Source: Centropus unirufus | Lineage: Eukaryota > Chordata > Aves > Cuculiformes > Centropidae | Assembly: GCA_013397695.1 (NCBI GenBank) | Contig: VYZI01000257.1 | Location: forward strand, 442,494 to 506,493 | Direction of reading: 5' to 3' | Length of the DNA: 64,000 bases | In this document: one piece after another, positions 38,232-50,000 of the stretch | How the letters are laid out: every line of letters begins with the position of its first letter | How positions within the stretch are numbered: position 1 is the first letter of the stretch | The notes under the pieces: generated by a model | Told to the model about the DNA's origin: nothing | The model's input: only the letters and a program-made list of their open reading frames with translations | The model's database searches: none | Made by a program: the position numbers and the translations under genes

Positions 38232-41129
38232 GAATTTGACATTTTTGAACTTCAGGAGGACGTCTTCCTTCTTACAAAAGAAAAGCCTTATGAATAATTT
38301 TAATTATATCCACCATAAAAAGTTTACAAACTACGAGACAGTTCCTGAACTACAATAAATCACTTTAATTCCACAGATGGCAAGAAGGAGACAGCAATTT
38401 ACATTAAAACGTTCTGATGAGAGTTGTCTTGAGCTGTAGTTTGCTGGCATAATAGCTTCAGGCTAATCACATATACATCCAGCAGCTATAGTGTGGTTAT
38501 AGTCAGGGAAATGAATGTGTAAAAATAGCATTTGAACTTCCATGTTTGTTCTCAACAGTCCCATCTCAAGGACTTCCTAGTCCATTTTGGTCAGCGTAGA
38601 GGTCACATTGGAGTCTGATGACTGCAAGTCTTTCAACTGGGCTGCAGATAATAATGTCAAGCCAAATTATTTCTGCTTCTCACCTCACCTTCTGATTTTA
38701 AAAATGTATGGAGTAGAATAAAAATCCTGATGTTCCCTTGCTGTCTGACTTTACTGGGCTGTCCATAAGAAGCCGAGACTGTCAGTGGCATAATGCAGAA
38801 ACCTGTTTCAAGTATTTTTGATTGATGTCCAGGCTCTCCATATTTGCTTTTCCTAGTGAAATCCACTTCAAATAAGACGTGTGTTAATAATTTCAAACAT
38901 ATGGCTGTTTTGGATACCAAATGTCTCAAATCGTGCAGTTTTGCAAAGGGTTGTTAGGACTTAGTCCTGTGAGTTCAGTGCTCGGTGTTAGGTACCAAGA
39001 CCCTTTAGCAGTTCTGGACATAATTATCGCTGTGTTTTATGGTTTTGAGGAAGTGTGAGGAGGCGGGAGGGATGTCCTCACCGAATGCTTTTGCAACAGT
39101 CTTAATCTACAAAGTTTGTTTCCATAGAAATACCTCGAGGAGAGAATATACTCATTGTTTCCGCAGACAGCCTACAGCATCATCATTAACAAGGTGGAAT
39201 GAAGGTCCCTCACGGTGACAAGTGTGTGTCAGCTGATTGGTTCCTTGCACTGAGTCCAAGTTAGAAAGAGCAGACATGAGTACAGAGCTCTTGTGTAAAG
39301 ATGACGTTACTAGACACCTAGAACAGTTCAGCATGCAGTCTATTTCTAAAATATTTTTCAACTTCTTAGGCTAAAACTTATGTCCTTACTTTCATTCTTT
39401 CGGTAACATGTATGAATAGCTCTAATGACTGAAGGCTCTGAAGTGACTTATCCTTTTGGTTTTGCAGGTTCTAAGACTGATAAAAAGAGAGACATAGAAA
39501 ACAAAAATTGTGAATAATAGGATAATGGTGAAAAATAAGTTGACTGGTGTGCTAAATTCTATTTATATTCAGAGTTTCTACAGAATTACAATGAAAAGAG
39601 CTTTTGATTATGTTCATGTTATCTTAGGTTGTAGGGATTTAACTTACCATATATAAGCCATTAAACATTTTTGTTCTGACATTTGATCTCTGTATTGATA
39701 CTTTATTAATCTAGATCACTTAGTAATAGGAAAAGGAACTGTGAAATTTAAAACAAATTATGGTTTGTTGGGTTTTAGTAGCTGGATCATTTAAAGCGCT
39801 ATTTTTAGTAAGAAATAATGACTTGCTTTATTTAGAGACTATTTAAAATGCTCTTGAGGTATGTATTGAACAGCCCACCATAACAGATAAATCAGTATCA
39901 AACTCAAAATTAGTTCTGCACTTTTATATATTATTGTATGTTCTAGATTATGATGCATGCCTTGTACACTTGCATGTTAGATGTGGAGGAAGAGATAGAG
40001 TCCATTTTCAAAGCTGTTTCTAACATATGATCATTCTTACCCCTTGAAAACCTGCCAGGATTTGTGCTTGAAGTACAAAGTTGTTTCGTTTGTGTAACTG
40101 TGGTTGGTTTCTGATGGCTGAAGATGATGGGGTTTATGGCATTTTTTTTCGTGTTGTAAATGAATTATCTGTATATCCAAAAGTGATCTGGAGAGAGGTG
40201 GTTGTTCACCTGAATTTTAAACTAATTAAACTGACCTATTTCCTGTCATAAATCATCAGGATAAAACCTGCACTCCCTAAGTAGCTCTTTCAAGATGGGA
40301 AACCGGGAACCAGAGCCTGGATGCTGGATCCTCTGCAGGTGAACAGCCGTGCACTGCGTGGGTAGTTGCAACCCGTGCCAGCAGCTGATATCAAAACTGT
40401 GTTTGCTCTGTGATGCCAGAAACATGAAGCTGCTTTCTTTACTAACAGAAAGATGCATTTGTAGTCCAGTTGTTTGATTTCATGCATTCCTGAATTAACC
40501 AAGTCCTTACTGGAATTAATGGGAACCTTTCCACTACAACAAGCATTTGCTTTAATGTATTGCTGCAAGACAACACTACTGTTGGACCCCTGGTCCTGCC
40601 AGCATCTCCGACTCTCCTTGCCTATAATCACTTACGTGTTGCCTGTAACCTCTGGTGGGATTCACCTACCCAAGGAAAGGACGTGCCAGGCCTCAGAATG
40701 ACAGTGAACCGTTCAGGTGGTATGGTGCTTGTGTTTTTTCCCCAACAAACATAACTATGAACACTCACTGAAACTCCCCCCCAAACAGTGTTTGGCAAGC
40801 AGCTGTGTCTTTGCTTCAGAAAATGGTTTTGTTTAAAGCTGAAATGCATAAACTCATCTCCTTGATTGAGCAGACCTATAGGGCTAATTCAAGCCAGCTG
40901 CCTTTGTGAGGGATACACAAGAGCTTGAGCTTGGTTGCCTTTACTGTTAGAGAACATTAGTTACGTTATCTTAAAAAAAATACAAAAACAGAGAGAGAGA
41001 AAAGAAACAACGGTGGAGATAACGGGCAGTCTGTCACTGGTGTGATGTCAAATACCAGCGTGCCAGGCTCCTCTGTCTGCACTAACCACCAGAATTATGT
41101 AATGTTTTATCTTCTTTGGCCTTGAACCT

Positions 41130-41146
41130 TGTTATTCAGAATAACA
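41130..41146. repeat. Inverted repeat, 8-bp arms
   Basis: TGTTATTC and GAATAACA are perfect complements around a single central A. Confidence 0.9.
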
Positions 41147-41191
41147 TATAATAACAAAGGAGCATTTTGAGTGATTTTGTTAGAAATACAT

Positions 41192-41210
41192 CAGACTGTC
41201 TAACAGTCTG
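41192..41210. repeat. Inverted repeat, 8-bp arms, 3-nt loop
   Basis: CAGACTGT and ACAGTCTG are perfect complements separated by CTA. It lies 45 bp from the previous inverted repeat. Confidence 0.9.
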
Positions 41211-41283
41211 GTGGCATCAATAATTCCCTATTAAGCCCTCTACACCCATTATGGTTTGTGGTTTTACTTTTTTTTCTAAGTTA

Positions 41284-41296
41284 GTTTCCAGGCAAC
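41284..41296 (+). promoter_or_regulatory. Candidate RFX X-box
   Basis: GTTTCC-A-GGCAAC matches the palindromic X-box (GTNRCC, 0-3 nt, RGYAAC) at all but one position, a T where R is usual. It is followed by CAG. It sits about 75 bp after the two inverted repeats. Binding is unproven. Confidence 0.35.
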
Positions 41297-44200
41297 CAGT
41301 AAGAACTGAATTACATTAAGCTATTAATTCAGGACTGCATGCCAGCTCCAGGTTCTGCAGCCTATTTGTTCCTCTTGCATAGAAGTTTCCTCATAAAAAC
41401 ACTTTTATTGGTTTAATCTTCAGCGGTACCTAGCCCAGAGAGCTGATTTTAAAATGACAGCACCTATACTTGATTTTTGATTCTTGTTTGTTTTTTTAAT
41501 ATTTGTTGGTGGAGTTCATTTTTCATATGTAATGAAGCAGACACCTGTGAGGAAGGTTTGGCATTAGCAAGCATAAATATAAACTATTATCTACCAGTGT
41601 ATTCTTCAACACCAGGTAATATCTTGGCTCATATTAAGATATGAATTAAGAAGACTCTTGTCATTGATTTCCTCATGAAATACAAATTGGGAGACTGGTT
41701 TTCAAGAAAATTTGCCTTGTAGAAGAGTACTATCCTTCCTCAGCAGCTACTGTAATCCGCCAGAAACTGGATTTAGAAATCTTGTGTACAGCTCTCCAGT
41801 GCAGGGTGTGGGATTCAGGATGTGATGACCTGCTGGGCATCATGATACCAACTTGATTTGTGCTCTTGCACCCCTGAGTGCTCACTCTGGCCACTGACTA
41901 AAAATTCTCCCCTAGTCTTTTGTTGAAGTAAACTAGAAAATACAGAGTTTTGTCTGTATACACACCCTGGAAATACAAAATGTTGGAAATTTTTTCAATA
42001 ATAGAAAGCTTGATATCAAAACTCAAGTATTGTTTTTGTAATTTGAGCATAAGCAGATATTATGTCAAAGACTCATTCATTTCAAGAAAACACGTGGATT
42101 AAGAATGTTACTTATTAATGAATACTTGTATGGAAAGTACATGGACATCAAGAATGTGAAAATAAAGAAGAACCATTAATGAGACTTACCCACCCCTAAT
42201 GTGACATGAAAATCTTTGCCAATATTAAAAAGGAGCAATTCTGGTGTTATGTTCCAATGTTAAATGAGTGTAGCACTGGCAAAGGGAACTAGCCTGCAGC
42301 CTGCCAACTGAACGGAACTTTTCTTATTTCCTGAAGAGGGTCAGAGAGATTGAGCTTGTGGACTTTCCTCTCAGATTCAGCTGAAAGGATGTATGTTGAA
42401 GTGGGAGATATATTTTGGGATGAAATTGTAGTTTTGTCTAATAATTAGGCTGTGTGAGTTAGGAAACCAAATCTGTGTGCTGTATTGAGTTGATGTATCT
42501 CTTATGTAAAAGGTCAAAAAGGTCATTATCCATTTTACAACCTATATTCACTAAGGCTTCTGCCATCCAAGTATTTGTATTGTCTTTGTATTGTTGTCAG
42601 TGAGCTGTGGAGAACTGAGATACTTGAGAAGTTGTGCTGGTGATTTTTAGTGAGGTTACGCTTAGAATATTCTGTCTTAATTAAAAGAATTGTTCTTTAT
42701 TCACCACCAAAAAAAACCCCAAAGAAAAATACTATATGACTGAAAAAGCACCAGGGCAAAGGCCATTTGAGATAAAGATGCCATGGCTTTTGTAAAATTA
42801 TTGACATGGAATAGAATTTAAAAACCAATGATTTTTAATATTATTTTTAAAATTCACTCTAGTTTTAAGATGCTTATAATTTCTGGGTTTTTTAGAGATC
42901 TGTGATATGAGTCTGATTCATAAAGGTGACAAATTCAGACTATAAAAGATAACCTTTTCCTCATAAAACTTCACTTGAAAAACAAAATAATTAAAGTTCT
43001 GCTGTTTATTGGCAAAGCATAATATATATATTCTTCCCTGTTGTAAGAAGCAGTAAGAACTTGTATAGCTAAAAAGGATTTTTATGCCTCATTGGTTGCT
43101 CAGATCTCTTGGAACAATTATAATCATCAGCCTAAGTGTTTTTCTCCTTTACATTTATCACTCCAATGAAGAGTGTGTTGCCATCCTGAGGATCTGTGGT
43201 TCTATCAGAAGGTCCAAAGAAACCCCGTGGTCAATGTATTGAATCTGAACACGTACTCCATTTCTGGACCATACTTGATTAAGCATTTTCATCACTTTCA
43301 ACTGTGCATTCATACTTTAACAGATTTATATCTGTAATTAGGTGAATTGTTATTTACACGCAGAGATAAAGCTAGTAAAAAAACCACCTTTCGGGAGCAC
43401 AATTTAAATGTCAGGAGTTATTATGAGTTCCAAATTAATAGTATAGTTATTCCTTTTGCTACAGGTTAGGAACATGTCTCCTGTCAGAAACCTTCAGAAA
43501 TTGTTCAGAATTACTGGGCAATAACTATGATTGTCCAGCTAAAAAATATGAGAAGTATATGGAAGAGGTGATTCCTCTCCAAGATCTACACTCAGAAATT
43601 AGGTATTTCTATTTAAGAAAGCCTCTAACAGATGGTGTTTCTAAATTTTTACTATTAGGGCTGTTTTTGAAAGAGGCCTCCACATAGTCTGATGTACTGC
43701 AGTGGAGATTTTGCATTTTAGCTACAGAGAAGAGCTAATTGTGCTGGCCCTTCAGTTGCACTAAGGTTTCAACTCCCATCCACAATGCAGGTGGCTGCAC
43801 GGTGACATCCCTTGTGTCTGCAGCTACTGCCATCAAAAGTACAGGCCCTGTGTACGCGGCTGCTATTAACGGCATCTGGAAGATGTAGGTGGTTTTTAAA
43901 AAAATGGTAGTTTATTGTGTGTGTTCTGTAGAAGGTGTCTTCATATATCATTGCAGTTTCTTAGTCATGGCTACATGAGACAATTTTACAGTTGGTTACT
44001 GCAAGGTCTGTATTTAACACCAGAACATTTATCAGAAAATTTGCTGATCTAACAAAACCAAACTCATTAATTTGAGAAGATATATTTTCAATAAATCCAT
44101 GTTGTCCTGGCATTAAGAAGATAACGTTGATGCCACCCAAGTCTAATCAAGAACTTTGTGCTTCCTGGGGCTGAAAAACTGGAAATGAGCAGTTTTTCAC

Positions 44201-44897
44201 CTAATCCAGTCCCACGGGTGACATCACAGCATGGCCACTTTACCTGACATCATTCCTTTGGACTAGTTGCCTGTGCCTTGGTTTCTCCAGCAGCAAGGCT
44301 GGTCTCCTGATGGCGAGAAACTTCACAGGCTCTCCTGTGAGCTTATTAAAACCCAACTTATACTAATTTGTTAAGTTGTAACAGTGGTTGGCTTTTCTAA
44401 GCTGTTCAAATGTTTTGGTCTGATTTTGTAAACATTCTCTTATCCTTTGAAAATAGCAGTAAGACGTTTTCTTTGTTTCATTCCTGCAGACCCTTTTCAG
44501 TATCAGAGTGGTGTTCCTGGCTGTTCAGTCATTTAATGAATATGAAACACATATGGACTGCATTTTCATAGTTTAATCTATTTTCTTTATAGCAATGCAA
44601 GATGATTTTTTTTTACATGGAAATGCAAGCAATCTAGATTAAGGGTGACTATGCACATGTAATTCAAGAGGGTAGCTTTGGGGAAATATCAGCTAGGGGT
44701 AGTGAAAGAAAAGAAATTTGAATTCAGTTGGATTTCAGTAACTTCAGATTGGTTTTGAAACATATTTACATACTTCTCTATTTCTCATATGTTTGCAAGT
44801 TATATTGCTATAGTTCTAAGTGTCTGGGAGCTATGTGAATTAGTGGATATGTTATTACCAAGCAGAAGATGAACTGTGTTAGCAAGAAATGAGATCG

Positions 44898-44978
44898 TTC
44901 CCCAGAGTCCTACACAGGAAAGCTGTGGAAAACCTAGAATTGAACTCGGGTCCCAGGAGATACAGAATGGCCCCAAAA
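44898..44978 (+). mobile_element. MIR-like SINE fragment
   Basis: The stretch follows the central-to-3' part of MIR/CORE-SINE consensus text: an ACACAGGAA...CTGTGG element, then AGAATTGAACTCGGGTCCC, corresponding to the familiar GGAATTGAACCCAGGTC block, then a CAGGAG run. It is short and diverged. MIR-type SINEs are ancient amniote repeats that lost activity long ago, so this would be a fossil. Ends are approximate. Confidence 0.55.
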
Positions 44979-45533
44979 CGTACGGTGTTAGGGGCCAGGA
45001 ACTGCCGCCAAGAAGCTTGACTAAAGTTTCAAAACTCAATTAGTATGAAGTATGCTGATTGAAATAGGTACATTTTAGGGACAATGTTCCCTGCCTCTCG
45101 TGGAGACCAAGGAGCTTTGCACTTTCTCTCTGTTGCTTCCAGCAGTGGCTAAATGTGAGAATTTTCTGCGGTTTTAGCTTGAGAATGAAAGTGAGAAATC
45201 ATTTAACACCCAGAGCTCCTATGGGAGATTCAGTGAGAGCTGGATTGATGCCCAAAAACACTGGTGTTTTTAGGGTGGTTTTCATTGTTGTTTGTGATTT
45301 TTCTGTGAATGCTTTTATAAGTGTATACTTCAGGAGAAGGCAAAGACTTCTTGCAGGGTCATCCAAAGAAGAAATTATGGCTCTTGAAAGAGAGCTGCAT
45401 CCATAAGCTGAAAAATGGATGTGACACAGTAAAAAAAGGACTGTTGTCCTGGAGTCTTTAGATCAGCGTTAGAAGTATACTTTGGAAATCAATCAAATTA
45501 TTTTCTTATAACAACTTGATTCAAGCATTTTTC

Positions 45534-45576
45534 TTGTTTATATTGAAGTCTTGTATTTTTTTTGTTTATATTGAAG
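45534..45576. repeat. 15-bp direct repeat, 28-bp period
   Basis: TTGTTTATATTGAAG occurs at 45534-45548 and 45562-45576, and each copy is followed by a CTT-type trinucleotide (TCTT or ACTT). It is probably a small tandem duplication. Confidence 0.85.
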
Positions 45577-46411
45577 ACTTAAATTACACAGCCACTCATT
45601 ATCAATTAAATAATTTTAAATAATGCAGCTGCTAAACTTGTTTGGTTTGGCCGTTGGCTTTCCAGCATTTGGCCTTTTGCTTCTTTGTAGTCCTGTCTCT
45701 CCACCGCAGCCATGATATCTGGAGACCTCTCCTCTACAAGTGTGAAAGGGTGCAGTCCCTTCTGCTGTTTGTAAATACATTGAATTTGGCCCATGGGGTA
45801 ATTTAACCTCTCCAAACTCCTGCCCCTCACTCCCATGTGCATTCAAAATTTGGAGCACACCCAACACACTGCAAGGTCAGTTGCACACAACAAAATGACC
45901 AAGTAATGGCATTGACTAAAGACTTGATATCCTGCTGATAAACCCAACATGGAGGAGCTGGACACCAAAGACAAAGGTGAAGGTAGAACATATTTTTTTT
46001 CCTGCAAAAAATGTACTAATGCTCATTTTTACTTTCTCCTTATTTTTAAAATGTGTTCCTTAGATGTGAAAAATGCCACAATTGTATTGGAATAGAAATG
46101 GAAAATTAACTCCAAATACTTTGATCTAGAAAATTCAAACTTAGTTCTACTGGGAATTAAGCAGGAGAAGTTTCAAGTAATTTCCTTTCAAAATGCCTTT
46201 TTAACTTTGTCTCCATAAAAAAGCCAGCAATATAAAATGATAGTAAAATCCCATATTTTGGAAATGGACGTTCTCCTTTCTGGCAATAAAAAGTAAAGGT
46301 AATTTCCTCTATTTCAAAAGGATGTTAGTAGTGACTATGATTTCAAGTTATATAGCTTTACTGCTCAACACATCTCAATCTTGCTGATTATAAAACATTC
46401 CTTTCATGGTA

Positions 46412-47045
46412 AGTTCATAGAATCATAGGATCATAGCATGGCTTAGGTGGGATGGGACCTTAAAGATCATCCAGATCCATTCCCCCTGCCATAAGCAGGG
46501 ACACCTTCTACTACGTCAGGATGCTCAAAGCCTCTTCCAACTTGGCTTTGAACACTTTTAGGGATGGGGCACCCATGACTTCTATAGGCAACGTGAGTCA
46601 GCTCCTCACCACCCTCGTAGTGCAGAATTTCTTCTTCATGTCGAATCTAACCCTACCTTCTTTCAGTTTAAAGTCATTACCCCTTGTACTATCACCACAT
46701 GCCCTTGTAAAAAATCCCTCTCCAGCTTTCTTGTAGGCCTGCTTTAGGTACCAGAAGGCTGCTACAAGGTCCGCCTGGAGCCTTCTCTTCTCCAGGCTGA
46801 ACAACCGCAACTCTCTCAGCCTATCCTCGTATGGGAGGTTCTCCAGCCCTCTGACAATCTCCGTGGCCTCCTCTGGACTTGCTTGAACAGACCCATGTCC
46901 TTTCTTTGCTGAGGATTCCAGAACTGAATGCAGTATTCCAGGTAAGATCTTATGAGAATGGAGTAGAAAGATGGAATTACTTCCCTCCCCTTCTGGTCAC
47001 ACTTCTTCTGATGCAGCCCAGGATACAGTTGTGTTTCTGGAGTGC
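46412..47045 (-). mobile_element. CR1 LINE, 3' end, minus strand
   Basis: The left edge reads CATAGAATCATAGGATCATAG, the reverse complement of the ATTCTATGATTC tail at the 3' end of bird CR1. The classic CR1 3' region follows in reverse orientation: a CTTAAAGATCATC block, CAAAGCCTCTTCCAACTTGG, the TTCTTCTCCAGGCTGAACAA block near 46785 and a GATGCAGCCCAGGATAC block near 47010. The copy is 5'-truncated, as most CR1 insertions are, and keeps only the end of ORF2 and the 3' UTR. It is moderately diverged. Frames at 46521-46736 and 46598-46810 belong to this repeat and are not genes. Confidence 0.93.
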
Positions 47046-50000
47046 AAGATAATGATCTATGGGTTTGAATCAGAATCTATGTTTAGAACTAAAGTCTTGG
47101 TTAAAAGAAAAAGTAATGCTTGTGCAAACTCACGTGATTTCCTACAAACTAAAGACCAGTTGGAAAGCTTGTCTGCCCCATCATAGAGATGTTAAAAGAT
47201 TTGCCCTTTAGAAATCCAGACAGCTGGGATTATCTCTGTTGATGTGGGACTTCCTTATGTAATATACTTATTGTTAAAATACCAAAGTGTAAATGTACAA
47301 GTTACAAAAAATACATGAAAAACGCCAGAGGTTTTTTTCCTCAAGTGCTTTCATGGTTTTGCCAGACTTTCCCTTTTTCCGTTTTCCTCCAAAATTTTAT
47401 TTTTTCCCTTTTGTTCCTCAAAAAGAATGTAAAGGAGAGTTACCAATGAATTAAAAACCAAGAACAGTTAATGAATTTGTCCAGGACACTGATTTTTCTT
47501 CATGTTTGTGTCAGAGCTAGAAACAGAGTCCACATTGTGAGTTTCCAGGCAGCACTGCTTCGCACTCATCAGCTGTCCCTCCAATTAAATTAACTGTCTG
47601 AAATTAACACACATTCCAACATTGCTCTTTAAATTTCATTTTGCTTCCACAAATTGAATTGCTTTTTAAAAAAAAAACTTATAAAAAGAGGATTTATTCT
47701 TGTCTGCTAACACCAATCTTGAGCCACCATTTATATGTTTTAAAAATTTTAATTTGATTTAGCCGGAGTTATACCCTAAGTTAATGGAGAAAGCAGAGTA
47801 GGAATATAAGAAAACTTCTGAACTTAAAGATAATGCAGAACACTATCAATGCAGGTAATTAAAGAGAAAGAAGAAAAACTCTCCTCTTTTAGTTCAAACA
47901 GAAATGATGGGGAAACTAGTACTGCTGCATGAACATTTTATTTCCCAATAGTAAAAGTGTGTTTGCATCTAGGTCAAGAGAAAAAAAAAAGTTACCAAAA
48001 TTAAGCAAGACTTCAAAGTTTGGATTTATTAAGTGAGTGAAATTCAGTAACAAATACTGAATTGTTATATGGCGCAAATTATGTTTTCTTAATGGGATGG
48101 TGAATTTGGTTATTTTTCTTAATATTTATGAGAAAATTAACCCTTGTGTTTTGGTCCTGTAAATACCAACACTGGTTTTTAATCTTTCATTAGAACTACT
48201 AATGTGCGTAAATATTTGCTGAATTGAAACCATGACCCCTAGTTTAGTTATACAAAGATTTGACAGGGCTCTTCTTGCTAAAAAGGAGTGTTCATTTTCA
48301 AACTGCAGAGACTGGGAGGTCTACACTATGCATTTCTAACAGAACTAAACAGGCATAAAATCGTTTCATTATGGGCCTTTTCAGTTGAAACATATCAAAT
48401 ATCTGAATAAGAGATATTCTTTTCAACTCAGGTGAAGTGTCCCAAAATATCTGCTGATAGCGTATACCTGATAGTGCCTTTTGGGCTCATTTCTCCTTGT
48501 TTCTGCCTTTGCTTTGGTGGTAACTTGCTCACAAGGAATCTTGTTACTTTTGTTTGAGTCTGATATCGTGTCCTTCACTAGGATTAATTAGCTTTACATT
48601 TGTAATTTTAAATATATGGAAGTTTGGGAAAATTAATTTTTAGAAGCCCTTATTTAAACAATAGATGACTAATTACACCCTGTAGCAAAGCTCATTGTCC
48701 TTTCCTAAATGTGTTATATGTGCATCTGACAAAAATTCCTTATTTAAAGTATCCAAAATCTGCACCTAAATTTTGGGCTTCAGTTTGATTGGTCAATGAT
48801 CTGTAGATTTTTAAGGATTATTAGGCCATAGATGGCATGTGTCAAAGGCCCAGCTTTTCAAAGAAATGCAGTGTTTCCTAACCCATGATAAGATGGGATT
48901 ATTAAAAGCCCTTATTTATCTCAGTTCCCTGATTTTTTTAATGGCTCTATATGCTTTATTAGTAAAAAAGTCCATCATATGTTTGTGTGGAGGCCCTCAA
49001 AAATCTCAGCTCTAATTTTCTTCCATCTCAGAGCTGCCTTGTGAATAACAAAACCCCCATTGTTCTTGTGTGTTCTTCTGAATTTATTTCATGTCATCTT
49101 CTTAGAGAGAAAAAAATACAGCTTCACTCTCTTAGCACCCTTTGGGACAGCAATGGCAGATGAAGCAATGCAAGCAATCAACATGTCAGGATAAAATTAG
49201 ATTGCCACAGTACAAGATTTGATCCAATATCTATATCAAATTTGGTTTTCAGCAGCGCAGATCACAATAAAATAAGACAGCAAGTCATTCAGCATGAAGC
49301 AGTTCTAAAAGTGGGCAATGCTTTGTAACTATGTAAAAGCTGGGAAACGGGGAGGGGTATTAAATTAGATATTTTGCATTATTAGCTCAATATTTAATTA
49401 TAGTTATAAATAAGAAATAGAGGCAGGAATTGACACTTTTGCTGTGTTTCCATGCCTCAGTGCAGGATCGTGTATGTATTTAGTTTAAGACCAATGAAAT
49501 TAATAAAATTAATAGCAAGTGATTCCAGTAGAAGTGATCTCCTTGAGCTCCAGGGTGTATTTTATGGGCAAATCTCCCAACTGCTTGTATACAATGCTCT
49601 TCTTTTCACTGGGGCATGGTTTTGAACTGAGAAAAACTGATTTCTTTAGCTTAAAGGACACGGAAGATGGGATCCAGCAGCATCCACTGGTATCCACCCC
49701 AGAGCAGTCCAAAGCAGACTGTGAGTCAGGTACAGTTTGATGCTGGGTCCTCAGCCAGGACCTTCACTCTGCAGAGCCAGTACTGCTTGCTACCATGGTC
49801 ATAGTCCTTGTAGACAACCCCAATAAGGCTAGTGGCTGCTCAGCATCTACATTTTTACATAATTTTTTCAACAATATGCCCTAATAATTTTAAGAAATAA
49901 TTATATTTGCTTCCATTTAATTGTAAAACACAATAGTGAAGATACTTAAAGCATCTAACAAAACTGAATAGCCAGCAAGTTCGAAAATGACAGCTGCATG

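Larger units (their letters stand above)
36981..44897. other. Gene-free AT-rich desert segment
   Basis: No supported gene. It contains a 24-A homopolymer at 38208-38231 and, at 41100-41480, a stretch with two perfect inverted repeats and an RFX-type X-box that reads like conserved non-coding DNA. The longest frames (37097-37519 + and 40290-40631 -) show no family resemblance. Confidence 0.55.
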
